A stretch of DNA of 64,000 nucleotides from an uncultured Bacteroidales bacterium (lineage in GTDB: Bacteria; Bacteroidota; Bacteroidia; Bacteroidales; F082): NCBI GenBank assembly GCA_900318265.1, contig ONKA01000006.1:62001-126000 (forward strand), written 5' to 3'. The notes below the pieces were generated by a model. The model did no database searches. It was not told the DNA's origin and worked only from the letters and a program-made list of their open reading frames with translations. Position 1 is the stretch's first letter. Each line of letters opens with the position of its first letter. Shown piece by piece: positions 23,033 through 33,776 of this stretch. Both the position numbers and the translations under genes were made by a program.

Positions 23033-25054
23033 ATGGAGAATAACGAGAATAGAGGGCTCGGCAACAACCCGAACCACCCTAACCAACCGAACCAAAAGCC
23101 CAATGGCAAAAGGCGGTTCAACTTGATGTGGATATATGCCATTTTGGCAATCGTCCTCATCGGGGTGAATTTCTTTGGCAGGGGTTCACGTACACCACAA
23201 GAGGATATCGATCAGGGTAAGTTTATCGAACTGCTGGAGAAGCAACAGATACAGCGCATCGACTTGGTCAACAACAAGGAAGCTGAGGTGTATCTCAATC
23301 AGAAAGGCTTGTCGGAGTATTTCCCTGAGGTGACTCCCGACGCTGAGGGCACCACTACGACGCCGAGCTATACCTTCCGCATCGGCGACCTCGGCCGTTT
23401 CGAAGAGATGGTGGAGAACGTACAAAAGGAGAAAGAGATCAAAGAGCCGGTGTATATCAACAATGTGGAACGCAAGAGCTGGGTCTCCGACTTTTTGATT
23501 GGATGGCTGCCTTTCATCATACTGATTGTGATTTGGGTCGTCATCATGCGCGGCATGGGTCGCGGCATGGGTGGCGGAGGCGGCGCAGGCTCGATTTTCA
23601 ACATCGGCAAGTCGCGCGCCCAACTCTATGACAAGAATACCAGCGTCAACGTGACATTCAAGGATGTTGCGGGTCTGGAAGAAGCCAAGGTGGAAATCAT
23701 GGAGGTTGTCGACTTCCTGAAGAATCCTGAAAAATACACCAAACTGGGCGGCAAGATCCCGAAGGGCGTGCTGTTGGTAGGCCCTCCCGGAACGGGTAAG
23801 ACCCTGTTGGCCAAGTCGGTTGCTGGCGAGGCCAATGTGCCTTTCTTCAGCCTCTCGGGCTCCGACTTCGTGGAGATGTTTGTCGGCGTGGGTGCCTCGC
23901 GCGTCCGCGACTTGTTCAACAACGCCAAGCAAAAGGCCCCGTGCATCATCTTCATCGATGAGATCGACGCCATCGGTCGTGCCCGTGGCAAGAGTGCCAT
24001 CACAGGCGGCAACGACGAACGTGAAAGCACTTTGAACCAGCTGCTTACTGAGATGGACGGCTTCGGCACCAACTCGGGCGTCATCGTGTTGGCCGCCACC
24101 AACCGTGCTGACATTCTCGACAAGGCCCTGCTTCGTGCAGGTCGCTTCGACCGCCAGATTTACGTCGAGTTGCCTGACATCGTGGGTCGTAAGGAGATTT
24201 TCGAGGTGCACATGCGTGGCTTGAAGCTGGGCAACGATGTTGACAAGGACTTCTTGGCCAAGCAGACCCCGGGCTTCTCGGGTGCCGACATCGCCAATGT
24301 GTGTAACGAGGCCGCTCTGATGGCTGCCCGCAAAGGCAAAGAAGAAATCGACAAGCAGGACTTCTTGGATGCCGTTGACCGCATCATCGGTGGTCTTGAG
24401 AAGAAGAATAAGATTATTACGCCTGAAGAGAAGAAGGTCATCGCCTTCCACGAGGCTGGTCACGCCACGACGAGCTGGTTGCTGCAATATGCCCATCCGC
24501 TGGTCAAGGTGACCATCGTGCCGCGCGGCAACTCGCTTGGCGCAGCATGGTATCTGCCGGAGGAACGCCAAATCACCACCAAGGAGCAGATGTATCACGA
24601 GATGATTGCCACCTTGGGCGGTCGTGCCGCCGAACAGGTGGTCTTCGGACAGATTTCAACCGGAGCTTTGTCCGACCTTGAGAAGGTGACCAAGCAAGCT
24701 TTCGCCATGGTGACCTATTACGGCTTGGACGAAGAAATCGGCAACAGAAGTTACTATGACTCGAGCGGTCAGCAGGACTACAGCCTGACGAAGCCTTACA
24801 GCGAGAAGACGGCTGAAACCATCGACAAGGAGGTGAGCAAGCTCATCGAGAAGGCCTATCAGGAGGCTATTGCCATTTTGACAGACCATCGTGATGGCTT
24901 GTCGCAGTTGGCCAACAAGCTCATCGAAGAGGAAGTCATCTTTGGTGAAGACTTGGAACACATCTTCGGCAAGCGTCCGTGGAACAATTCCGAAGACGAG
25001 AAACTGAAAGACGCAGCCTTGAAGGCAGCCGATAAAGAACCTGAAAACGCTTAA
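23033..25054 (+). CDS. ftsH: ATP-dependent zinc metalloprotease FtsH
   Basis: A 673-residue membrane AAA+ protease that degrades misfolded and regulatory membrane proteins. Two transmembrane helices (about residues 30-50 and 155-178) flank a periplasmic domain. The AAA module has Walker A GPPGTGKT at 250-257, Walker [12 protein letters not shown] and the SRH block [20 protein letters not shown]. The zinc protease motif HEAGH is at 473-477. A glycine-rich linker ([11 protein letters not shown]) follows the second helix. An Asn/Pro-rich N-terminal tail of about 25 residues is a local feature. It is co-oriented with rsfS and the LUD gene. Confidence 0.96.
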   Translation: MENNENRGLGNNPNHPNQPNQKPNGKRRFNLMWIYAILAIVLIGVNFFGRGSRTPQEDIDQGKFIELLEKQQIQRIDLVNNKEAEVYLNQKGLSEYFPEVTPDAEGTTTTPSYTFRIGDLGRFEEMVENVQKEKEIKEPVYINNVERKSWVSDFLIGWLPFIILIVIWVVIMRGMGRGMGGGGGAGSIFNIGKSRAQLYDKNTSVNVTFKDVAGLEEAKVEIMEVVDFLKNPEKYTKLGGKIPKGVLLVGPPGTGKTLLAKSVAGEANVPFFSLSGSDFVEMFVGVGASRVRDLFNNAKQKAPCIIFIDEIDAIGRARGKSAITGGNDERESTLNQLLTEMDGFGTNSGVIVLAATNRADILDKALLRAGRFDRQIYVELPDIVGRKEIFEVHMRGLKLGNDVDKDFLAKQTPGFSGADIANVCNEAALMAARKGKEEIDKQDFLDAVDRIIGGLEKKNKIITPEEKKVIAFHEAGHATTSWLLQYAHPLVKVTIVPRGNSLGAAWYLPEERQITTKEQMYHEMIATLGGRAAEQVVFGQISTGALSDLEKVTKQAFAMVTYYGLDEEIGNRSYYDSSGQQDYSLTKPYSEKTAETIDKEVSKLIEKAYQEAIAILTDHRDGLSQLANKLIEEEVIFGEDLEHIFGKRPWNNSEDEKLKDAALKAADKEPENA

Positions 25055-25059
25055 ACGCC

Positions 25060-25734
25060 ATGGCTTGGGACAACAAAGGAGAAAACAAGGACGCCACCTT
25101 CAAGGAACAGATGCTCGCCAAGGTGCGCAATGCCCTCATCGAGCGGCAAGAGGCCTTGTTTAAGGACATCGACAAACGCACTGAGACCTGGGTGCCCATC
25201 AAGGAAGAAGACGGCACAGCCATCACCTTTGTGCAAAATTTCAAGGAACATGGCGGCATCTTCATCTATTTGGAGAGCGAGGCCGAGTTTGCCGAGTGCA
25301 TCAGGCAACTTGCACCCGAAAATGGTTGGGAACCTATATGGTGCACCAGCCCTAAGATGAAGCAGATGCTGAGCAAATATGGCGTTCCTTTCACGGATAG
25401 CAAAGAGCGTGAGCCCAAGCAGAAACTCGTCAGCCTGACGGGCTGCGAGTGTTTGGTGGCGCAGACGGGTAGCATCGTCCTCTCCGACGCTATGACGCAG
25501 TCACGTGAGGCCTACGCCTTGCCCGACATCCTTTTGGTGTATGCCACCACCGACCAAATTGTCCCCGGTATGCGCACGGCTTTCCAAACTGTGAAGCGGA
25601 AATACGCCAAAAACAAGCCCTCACAGATGACTGTCATCACGGGGCCCAGCCGCAGCACCGACATCGAACAGACCCTTGTCATTGGTGCCAGCAGCATCCG
25701 CCAGGTGGCGGTGTTCCTTGTGGACGAAGAATAA
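25060..25734 (+). CDS. LUD domain protein (LutC/YkgG-like)
   Basis: A 224-residue protein of the LUD family, whose best-known member LutC belongs to the LutABC lactate oxidation complex. The conserved part runs from residue 120: KLVSLTGCECLVAQTGSIVL, SREAYALPDILLVYA and the terminal TVITGPSRSTDIEQTLVIGA with ...GASS. It starts 5 bases after the ftsH stop and lacks lutA and lutB neighbours, as is usual for this Bacteroidota ftsH-linked form, so a role in lactate use should not be assumed. Confidence 0.85.
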   Translation: MAWDNKGENKDATFKEQMLAKVRNALIERQEALFKDIDKRTETWVPIKEEDGTAITFVQNFKEHGGIFIYLESEAEFAECIRQLAPENGWEPIWCTSPKMKQMLSKYGVPFTDSKEREPKQKLVSLTGCECLVAQTGSIVLSDAMTQSREAYALPDILLVYATTDQIVPGMRTAFQTVKRKYAKNKPSQMTVITGPSRSTDIEQTLVIGASSIRQVAVFLVDEE

Positions 25735-25739
25735 AACAA

Positions 25740-25810
25740 GGTCCCTGAGCTTGTCGAAGGGCCGATACCAAAACGGACGGCCCTTCGACGGGCTCAGGGA
25801 CCTGTTTTTT
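25740..25810 (+). terminator. Terminator formed by an inverted pair of dispersed repeats
   Basis: GGTCCCTGAGCTTGTCGAAG... (25740-25764) and its facing copy (25777-25802) make a stem of about 25 bp with a short loop, followed by TGTTTTTTT. The same unit occurs singly at 4908-4932 and 20501-20528. The placement just after the LUD stop and before the convergent moxR suggests that it works as a terminator. Confidence 0.8.
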
Positions 25811-25815
25811 TGCGT

Positions 25816-26781
25816 TTATTTCAACGTATCAATGATGTTTTCAATGCTGATGCCTTCCGCTTCAGCAGTATAGTTTCTGATGATGCGGTGACGCAGAATC
25901 GGGACGGCCACACGCTGTACGTCCTCGATGTCGGGCGAGTATTTTCCCGTCAGCAAGGCGTTGGCCTTGGCACCGATGATGAGGTATTGCGAGGCACGAG
26001 GACCAGCGCCCCAGCTGAGGTAACGGTTGGCCCACTCGTGGGCTTTCTCCGTGTGGGGACGGGTCTTGGCCACCAGATTCACTGCATATTCGTAAACGTT
26101 GTCGGGCACAGGCACGCGACGCACCAATTGCTGGAAATACAGGATTTCTTCAGGCGACAACACGGCATTCACTTCGGCGACACTGCCCACGGTCGTACTC
26201 TTCACGATGTCGATTTCCTCCTCGTAGGAAGGATAGTCGAGCATGAGGTTGAACATGAAACGGTCCAACTGGGCTTCGGGTAGGGGATAGGTGCCTTCCT
26301 GCTCAATGGGGTTTTGGGTGGCCAAAACGAAGAATGGCTCCTGCAACTTGTAGGTCTTGCCCGACACGGTGATGCTCTTCTCTTGCATGGCTTCAAGCAA
26401 GGCGGCTTGCGTCTTGGGCGGGGTACGGTTGATTTCGTCGGCCAAGACGATATTGGCGAAGACAGGTCCCTTGATGAATTTGAACTGTCGTGTCTCATCC
26501 AAGATCTCCGTACCCACAATGTCGGAAGGCATCAGGTCGGGGGTGAACTGGATACGGCTGAAACTCAAGCCTAAGGCTTTGCCTATGGTATTGACCAACA
26601 AGGTTTTGGCCAAGCCAGGTACGCCGACGAGCAGCACATGGCCTTGGCAGAAGATGGACAGGATGGTGTCGTGGATGATGTCATGCTGTCCGACGATGAC
26701 TTTGCCGATTTCCTTGCGGAGGGTCTCATATTTCTCGACAAGCGCCTTGGCACCGTCGACATCTGAAGCGTAGTTTGTCAT
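25816..26781 (-). CDS. MoxR family AAA+ ATPase
   Basis: A 321-residue MoxR ATPase, a chaperone-like AAA+ protein that often activates von Willebrand-domain partners. Marks: IVGQHDIIHDTIL, Walker A-like GVPGLAKTLLV, IQFTPDLMPSDIVGTEIL, Walker B IVLADEINRTPPKTQAALLEAMQE and ATQNPIEQEGTYPLPEAQLDRF. The ATG at 26781 overlaps the surA-like stop (ATGA), pointing to translational coupling; a longer start at 26793 would sit inside surA. No von Willebrand or DUF58 gene follows, since the gene is the last of its run, facing the LUD terminator. Confidence 0.93.
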   Translation of the reverse strand: MTNYASDVDGAKALVEKYETLRKEIGKVIVGQHDIIHDTILSIFCQGHVLLVGVPGLAKTLLVNTIGKALGLSFSRIQFTPDLMPSDIVGTEILDETRQFKFIKGPVFANIVLADEINRTPPKTQAALLEAMQEKSITVSGKTYKLQEPFFVLATQNPIEQEGTYPLPEAQLDRFMFNLMLDYPSYEEEIDIVKSTTVGSVAEVNAVLSPEEILYFQQLVRRVPVPDNVYEYAVNLVAKTRPHTEKAHEWANRYLSWGAGPRASQYLIIGAKANALLTGKYSPDIEDVQRVAVPILRHRIIRNYTAEAEGISIENIIDTLK

Positions 26782-28157
26782 TGAAAATTCCAATCGTAAT
26801 AAAAATCATTGTTCTTGTAGGCTTCGTCCAAGCGGATGTAGGCCTTGCCAGCTTTGTTGGCCACCCATTTTTCGATGGCTTGCTGGCGTTTTTGGGCCAA
26901 AGCCCAGCTTTGGATGAGGCTGTAGTCATCCTTCAGGTTGGCCTGATGGGCTTCTTTCTGGCGCTTGACCATGACGAGACGGAAAGCGTCGTTGTTTTCG
27001 TTGGTGGTCATGGGGATGGCGTCGCTTACCTGTCCTACCTCAAGACGGCTGATGACGAAAGCCAGGTTTTTGTATTCGGCATAGTAGTCTTCAAGCTCTT
27101 TCAAGTCTTGCATGCTAAGCCAGTTTCCACCTGTGGCGGCGTTGCTGAGATAGCCACCGTTGCTCTTCGAGTCGTCGTCGCTGTATTTTTTGCAAGCCTC
27201 TTCAAAGGTCATGTCACCATTGCGGATGAGCTGTGCCACTGAGTCGAGTTGGTTTTGGGCTTTCTCCAAAGCCTCTACGGGCACTTTGGCTTTCAATAAG
27301 ATATGACGACAATTGACGGTCTCCCCTCGGCGCTCAATCAGTTGGATGATATGGAAGCCATGTTCGCTCTCCACCACATCCGAGATTTCGCCGTCCCTGA
27401 GGTTAAAAGCGACATTCTCGAATTCGGGGACATACACACCTTTGCCGGCAAAGCCGAGTTCGCCGCCTTGGCTGGCTGAGCCTCGGTCTTCTGAATAAAG
27501 CACTGCCATGGTGGCGAAGCTACTCTCACCTTCGAGGATACGCTTACGGATCTGGTAAAGGCGGTCTTTCACCTGCAGCTTCTCGTCGATGCTGACAGGC
27601 GGACGCTTCACGATCTGCACTATTTCGTAGCTGGGGCTGATGGTAGGCAGGCTGTCCTTGGGGATATCGTTGAAGAAGTCTTTCACCTCTTGTGGCGTCA
27701 CCTTCACATTTGCCATGATTTTGGCTTGCACTTGTTCCTGCAGCATGTTGTCTTTCGCGGCCTGTCGCACTTCCTCTTTGATTTCCGACATGCTCTTTCC
27801 GAATTGGGCTTCCATCTTCTCCTGCGAGCCGAAACGGCTGACTAAGATTTGGATTCTTCTGCTCAGCTCGTTGTCCACCTGATCTTCAGTGACGGTGATG
27901 CTATCCATCTCAGCCTGGTTGAGCATGAGCTTTTGGAGAAGAAGCTCTTCCAAAATACGGCTTCTCACTTCCTTACCCGTGCCATCGGCCATGCCTTGCA
28001 GGCGGTATTGGATGTATTGGTTCTCGATGTCGGATTGCAAGATGATGTTCTTTCCGACCACGGCCACCACCTTGTCAATTACCTGTGGCTGACGGTTTTG
28101 TGCCATCATTGGCAAGGCCAAAAACAGCAGTGCTATGATAATCCAGTTTCTTTTCAT
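26778..28157 (-). CDS. SurA-like periplasmic peptidyl-prolyl isomerase
   Basis: A 459-residue exported chaperone. The signal peptide ends MMAQ, then comes a SurA N-domain (VIDKVVAVVGKNIILQSDIENQYIQYR) and two rotamase/PPIC domains, about residues 175-275 (SYEIVQIVKRP to SEHGFHIIQLIERRG) and 280-390 (NCRHILLKAKVP). This layout matches SurA, which escorts outer-membrane proteins through the periplasm. It is the third of three PPIase-type genes in a row, coupled by ATGA to the moxR that follows. Confidence 0.88.
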   Translation of the reverse strand: MKRNWIIIALLFLALPMMAQNRQPQVIDKVVAVVGKNIILQSDIENQYIQYRLQGMADGTGKEVRSRILEELLLQKLMLNQAEMDSITVTEDQVDNELSRRIQILVSRFGSQEKMEAQFGKSMSEIKEEVRQAAKDNMLQEQVQAKIMANVKVTPQEVKDFFNDIPKDSLPTISPSYEIVQIVKRPPVSIDEKLQVKDRLYQIRKRILEGESSFATMAVLYSEDRGSASQGGELGFAGKGVYVPEFENVAFNLRDGEISDVVESEHGFHIIQLIERRGETVNCRHILLKAKVPVEALEKAQNQLDSVAQLIRNGDMTFEEACKKYSDDDSKSNGGYLSNAATGGNWLSMQDLKELEDYYAEYKNLAFVISRLEVGQVSDAIPMTTNENNDAFRLVMVKRQKEAHQANLKDDYSLIQSWALAQKRQQAIEKWVANKAGKAYIRLDEAYKNNDFYYDWNFQ

Positions 28158-28241
28158 TATCTCATTTCAATATTTAATTCTCAATATTTCTCGGCTGCCA
28201 CATTGTGACAGCCCTACAACTCCTAAATAATCACTCCTGAC

Positions 28242-28322
28242 TTCTCATTCATCATTCATCATTCCACATTCATCATTCCACATTCAGCATTCAGCATTCA
28301 GCATTCCACATTCATCATTCCT
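28242..28322. repeat. Short tandem repeat, ATTCATC/ATTCCACA type
   Basis: About 80 bases of imperfect 8-9-base units (TTCATCA, TTCCACA, TTCAGCA) between the surA-like gene and the lipoprotein gene, running to the last codons of the lipoprotein. The units look like slippage products rather than regulatory sites. Confidence 0.8.
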
Positions 28323-29194
28323 CATTTCAAATTCGGTGATCCCACATAAACCTCAAACGCTTTCTCGTTTTTCGCTTTCTCATACAGCGCTGTTTGCATC
28401 TCTTCGATCATGGCTTGCTTGCGTTGGGCCAGGATGACGCTCTTGATGTTGTCGCGCACCATCTCCATGGGCGAGGTGCTTTCTTCCAACAGGTAGTCCA
28501 CAAAACGCACCATATAGGTGTAGTTGTTCACATCGAAACTAACGAACTTGTTCTTTTTCAGGAAGCTCTCGGCATTGAAGATCTGAATCGGGACGATGTT
28601 GGTCAGCTCGTCGAGGCGTATCCATTGGTCTACGTCGACGAAGCTTTTCACGGCGTAATAATTGGCTTGGATGTCGATGTTTTGAAGCATCAGCGTGTCG
28701 GGGTCATTCAGCAGTTTCTTGAAGTCGGCTTTCTGCTTGCAGTCTTCGTCGAGGATGACGTAGGCCACGCGCACCATGGTGTTGCGCAGTTGGAAGTCTT
28801 CTTTGTTCTGCTCGTAGTATTCGGCAATCTCGTCTTCGCTGACGATAGTGTCCAGCTTCTGGTCGATGAGTTGGCTTTCGTAGGCGTAGATGACCAAGGA
28901 GTTGCGGTACTCTTCCATCTGTTTGTCGAGGTTGAGTGCTTCCTTGTTGAGGTTGTTCTCAGCCTGATGGATAAGCACTTGCCTCCTGATCCACGAATCG
29001 ATGAAGGTGCTGACCCGCTGGATGCTGTCCATGGTGCCCGCTCCTTCGGGCACAATGCCCTGAAGGTCCGACTCGTAGAGGTATTTACCGTAGCACTCGG
29101 CCACCACCACTTCCTTCGAACTCTTCTGGAAATAGTCGCAGCCCGCCAACAGCACGAGGAAAGCGATACCGATCAGAACGCTGAATTTCTTCAT
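28322..29194 (-). CDS. Lipoprotein related to PPIase N-domains
   Basis: A 290-residue lipoprotein with lipobox LLAGC (Cys about 19). The sequence after it (VVVAECYGKYLYESDLQGIVPEG...STFIDSWIRRQVLIHQAENNLN) resembles the SurA/PrsA N-terminal chaperone domain, and QLRNTMVRVAYVILDED recalls the start of a parvulin domain, but no complete rotamase core is apparent. So it may be a chaperone without isomerase activity. Its start overlaps the stop of the larger PPIase gene by four bases, so the two are probably translated together. Confidence 0.78.
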   Translation of the reverse strand: MKKFSVLIGIAFLVLLAGCDYFQKSSKEVVVAECYGKYLYESDLQGIVPEGAGTMDSIQRVSTFIDSWIRRQVLIHQAENNLNKEALNLDKQMEEYRNSLVIYAYESQLIDQKLDTIVSEDEIAEYYEQNKEDFQLRNTMVRVAYVILDEDCKQKADFKKLLNDPDTLMLQNIDIQANYYAVKSFVDVDQWIRLDELTNIVPIQIFNAESFLKKNKFVSFDVNNYTYMVRFVDYLLEESTSPMEMVRDNIKSVILAQRKQAMIEEMQTALYEKAKNEKAFEVYVGSPNLK

Positions 29195-31212
29195 TTATAC
29201 AGTTTCCTGACTTTATCCAAGACTTTCTCGTTGATTTTGACAGGATAGCGTTCCTTCAGCGACTTCACCCACTTCTGTTCCAGTTCCACTTGGTAGTCGG
29301 AGGTGACTAGGCCGCGAGCTTCTTTGAGGGTCTTTTGCTCAGGTTTGCGCACTTCTCTGATGCAGACGATGGTAGTCGACTGGTCGACGGTGGAGGGGAT
29401 TTCGTTTCTGACGCCCACCTTCCATTCGGTCTGGTCCACGAAGTTGTTGTCGCCTTTTTGATAGTAGCCTTTGCGCACGAAGACGCCAGCGATGGAGTCG
29501 CGGTGTACGGTGTTTCTCAAGCTATCGAGCTCGATGCCTCCGTCCAACAAAGCCTTAACTTTGGGCAACGATTCGGGACGGGCAATCGTGATGATGGTGG
29601 CGTAGGCACGGTCTTCCCACATGTATTTGGAAGCGTTGCGCTGATGGAATTCCTCCAAGCCGAGTGTGTCTTTCACAGCCTTGTCCCACACTTCCCTGTC
29701 CATAAGGTCGAAAAGCATGATGCCGTCTTTATATTCTTGTACCAAGGCTTTGAACTCGGGGTATTTCTCTTCGAGGTGGGCATCGGCATAGTCCAAAACA
29801 ATGCCATTGGAGAAATTTTCATACAGCTGATAGGCGTAGGTGGCAGGCGATACGAACTTCTGCGTCGTCATGTTCTTCTTGATGTAGTCGACGAATTCGC
29901 TCACCTTGGTGGGCTTACCTTCAAGCGAGAACAGGGCGGCGTCCACGTCAGCCTTGTCGGAGGGCTCGTAGGCCTTGCGCAGGATGCTGCTGTCGACGGT
30001 GGCGATGAAGGCTTCCAGGTTTTTGTCGTTTTGCTTGAACTTGTACTCTTTCTTCACCTGCTTCAGCACCATCTCTTCCGATTTCTTGGAACGCATGTCC
30101 TTTTCGATGCGTTCAGCAAGGCCTTGCTTTTCTTTCTCGAAAGTGTTCACGCCTGAGGTGCTCAACAGTTTGATGATATGGAAGCCGTAGTTGGTGCGTA
30201 CGGGTTTGGCAATCTGACCAGCCTCCAGCGATTTGCAGGCTTCAATGAATTCAGGAACGATGCGGCTGACGGTGAAGGGACTCAAAGCGCCGTCGCGGGC
30301 TATGGTACCCTTGTCGTCGGTGTATTGACGCACCTTGTCGGCCCAGTTATTGCCGTCTTTGTCCATCAGTTCCTTATAGATGTTGTCGGCCTTTTGTCTC
30401 ATGGCACTCACTTCCTCTTCGGGAGCATCAAAAGGCAGTTGCAGGAAGATGTGGGCGGCTTGGATGGAGCCCATGGCGTCGGTCACGCTCTGCACCTTGA
30501 TGATGTGGTAGCCGAAGTCGCTGCGCACAGGCATCGAGATTTCGCCTTCCTTAGTGTTGTAGGCACCGGTTTCAAAGGGATAAACCATGTCGAAGACGGT
30601 GAAATAGCCAAGGTCGCCGTGGTTGCCGGGACGGGCAGGGGAGTCGGCGGTGGCCTTCATGCCTTTGGCTGAGGGATCCTCAGAATATTTGTCGGCCAGG
30701 GCGGCGAAGTCGGCACCTTTGGCCATGGCCTTCTTGCGGACGTCCATGGCTTTGTTGTAGGCTTTCAGGGTGTCCGAAGGAAGGGCGTTCTTGTCGCAAC
30801 GGATGAGGATATGCGAAGCGCGTATGTCCTTCTGCTTGCGCTGGTAAGCCTCTTCGATGAGCTCTTCAGTGATGTCGTCGCTACTCATGAAGGGCTTGGC
30901 CAACTGCTTGCGGTAGCCTGCCAGCTCGTTCTGGAACTTGGCGCTGGTGTCTAATTGAAGGCGCTCGGCCTCCATCACCTTCATGCGGAAGGTCGTGAAG
31001 AGGTCGAGATAATCGTCAACGGATTTCTTTTCGATGACATCGCTCTTGAGGTTGTTCTTGTAATACACGTCGCAGAACTCCTTCACGGTGATGTCCTGGT
31101 CGCCAATGGTCATCAAAACCTGCTTGTCGAGCTTCGACTGTGCATTGGTCAAAATTGCTGGCATGATAAACGATGCCAACACAAACAGTTTCAAAAAGTT
31201 ACACTTTTTCAT
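29191..31212 (-). CDS. Large periplasmic peptidyl-prolyl isomerase with two PPIC domains
   Basis: A 673-residue exported protein with a signal peptide ending LTNAQ. A short N-domain (VLMTIGDQDITVKEFCDVYY) precedes two parvulin-type rotamase domains: about residues 130-240 (IRASHILIRCDKN, GDLGYFTVFDMVYPFE, SDFGYHIIKVQSV) and 245-355 (IQAAHIFLQLPFD, GALSPFTVSRIVPEF, TNYGFHIIKLLST). A long helical C-terminal region follows. It likely folds envelope proteins, together with the lipoprotein and the SurA-like protein downstream. Confidence 0.88.
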   Translation of the reverse strand: MKKCNFLKLFVLASFIMPAILTNAQSKLDKQVLMTIGDQDITVKEFCDVYYKNNLKSDVIEKKSVDDYLDLFTTFRMKVMEAERLQLDTSAKFQNELAGYRKQLAKPFMSSDDITEELIEEAYQRKQKDIRASHILIRCDKNALPSDTLKAYNKAMDVRKKAMAKGADFAALADKYSEDPSAKGMKATADSPARPGNHGDLGYFTVFDMVYPFETGAYNTKEGEISMPVRSDFGYHIIKVQSVTDAMGSIQAAHIFLQLPFDAPEEEVSAMRQKADNIYKELMDKDGNNWADKVRQYTDDKGTIARDGALSPFTVSRIVPEFIEACKSLEAGQIAKPVRTNYGFHIIKLLSTSGVNTFEKEKQGLAERIEKDMRSKKSEEMVLKQVKKEYKFKQNDKNLEAFIATVDSSILRKAYEPSDKADVDAALFSLEGKPTKVSEFVDYIKKNMTTQKFVSPATYAYQLYENFSNGIVLDYADAHLEEKYPEFKALVQEYKDGIMLFDLMDREVWDKAVKDTLGLEEFHQRNASKYMWEDRAYATIITIARPESLPKVKALLDGGIELDSLRNTVHRDSIAGVFVRKGYYQKGDNNFVDQTEWKVGVRNEIPSTVDQSTTIVCIREVRKPEQKTLKEARGLVTSDYQVELEQKWVKSLKERYPVKINEKVLDKVRKLYK

Positions 31213-31266
31213 TTCTGATATCTTAGTTTGCTTGTTATATTCAATAACGCGGATTGCCGATGGTTA

Positions 31267-31673
31267 TTATTTCAAGGAGCCTTCCACTTCGAGGCCTTCA
31301 TTGAGGACATGAAGGTCAGTGACGTCGACTTTCTCGAACACGGTCTTCACGTTTTCGATTTGGCCCAGATGGATGAGAAGCTGGCTCTCGGGACGCTTTT
31401 CGATTAATCCTTCGGGTAGCTTATCTCTCAGCAGGCTGAGCACAGTGGTGAGCATGGTGTCGGAACCCAATCCGGCATCAAGTTGCAACAGCAAGTCGCT
31501 CCCCGTCAGCTCTTTGATGAGTAGGTTGGCCGAGATGTCTTTTTTGATGAAACCCAAGTTGAGGGGATAGGTCACGCGGATGGTCTTCCCGTCAACGAAA
31601 GCAAGTCCGATCTGTTGCTTGGCCTTTTCTGCAATGAGGTTTTGCAGCTCAGGAAATGATATGGATGCCTTCA

Positions 31674-31674
<1 letters not shown>
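31267..31674 (-). CDS. Conserved small cytoplasmic protein of unknown function
   Basis: A 135-residue protein with no signal peptide or membrane segment and no family that I recognise. It is predicted as mixed alpha/beta with alternating hydrophobic positions (IRVTYPLNLGFIKKDISANLLIKEL, SQLLIHLGQIENVKTVFEKVDVTDLHVL). Its ATG shares one base with the guaB stop (TGATG), so it is translationally coupled to guaB, and it lies 54 bases before the large PPIase gene. The position suggests co-expression, not a function. Confidence 0.7.
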
Positions 31675-33152
<1,478 letters not shown>

Positions 33153-33171
33153 TTAGGTTTTAATTAATCTG

Positions 33172-33179
33172 CAAAGGTA
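33172..33179 (-). promoter_or_regulatory. -7 element TACCTTTG (minus strand) for guaB
   Basis: Reads TACCTTTGCAG on the minus strand, 25 bases upstream of the guaB start. Confidence 0.6.
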
Positions 33180-33215
33180 CGTTTTTTTTCGATTGTATAG
33201 GTAGTTGTAGGCCTA

Positions 33216-33256
33216 AAAAATGGCAAAAGCCACCGAAAACGATGGCTTTTGCATTC
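33216..33256 (-). terminator. Intrinsic terminator of tmRNA
   Basis: On the minus strand: GCAAAAGCCATCG, TTTT loop, CGGTGGCTTTTGC, then CATTTTTT. It lies just after the tmRNA 3' end. Confidence 0.85.
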
Positions 33257-33262
33257 AAAAAG

Positions 33263-33660
33263 TGGAGATGGAGGGAGTCGAACCCTCGTCCAAACAAGGA
33301 ACCCCCAGGCTTTCTACATGCTTATTCCGCTATTGGTTTTCGTGCCGTGCAAGGGAGCGAACGCCCTAAACGCGACCTTATCTCCTAGGTTTCGCCTCGT
33401 CGTCGGAGCACCGACAAGACTATCCCGAAATTGATTAGCACCCCGGGCTCAGGCCGGAATCAGGAATCTCCACCTGCGGGATGTTTCGTCCACCCACCTT
33501 GTGAGCGGATTAAGCCAGTAATCTACTGTACTTCGATTAGGCAGCGAAAGCGTAGTTATTCTCGCCAATTATTCTTTTGCAGTCAAGATTAACGAGCGTC
33601 ACTGCGAGGCTCGGCATGCTTACATGACAATTCATCTTGCTGTCAAAACCATACATCCCC
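33263..33660 (-). ncRNA. ssrA: Transfer-messenger RNA
   Basis: A tmRNA, which rescues stalled ribosomes and tags their products for proteolysis. On the minus strand the 5' end GGGGATGTATGG pairs with 3' CATCTCC to form the acceptor stem, and GGTTCGACTCCC is the T arm. The tag frame reads GENNYAFAA followed by TAA (near 33542-33571 on the opposite strand); the usual Bacteroides tag is GENNYALAA, so Leu is Phe here. The CCA is not encoded (the end reads ACT). The length is about 398 bases. A terminator follows and a promoter element lies at 33729-33736, implying a leader that is processed off. Confidence 0.93.
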
Positions 33661-33728
33661 TTTTTTATAATTGAGAATTGAAAATTGACAATTGATAAAT
33701 ATGATTGTCATCTTCAAAGAACGGGCTG

Positions 33729-33736
33729 CAAAAGTA
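33729..33736 (-). promoter_or_regulatory. -7 element TACTTTTG (minus strand) upstream of tmRNA
   Basis: Reads TACTTTTGCAG on the minus strand, about 69 bases before the mature tmRNA 5' end. Confidence 0.45.
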
Positions 33737-33776
33737 CAGCTATTTTCATTACCCCGCAAGGGGGAGAATCTCTTTT

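Noticed and set aside
23186..24598. Open frame of 470 codons antisense to ftsH
   Set aside because: The plus strand has every FtsH motif; the antisense product has no recognisable fold.
25060..25734. LUD gene as part of a lactate utilisation operon
   Set aside because: No lutA or lutB partner is present, and the ftsH-linked form is typical for Bacteroidota.
28242..28322. Possible CRISPR array
   Set aside because: Units are 8-9 bases, without spacers of constant length, and no cas gene is near; it is a simple tandem repeat.
33249..33434. Short plus-strand open frame over the tmRNA 3' half
   Set aside because: The region is fully explained by tmRNA on the other strand, including the T arm and acceptor stem.
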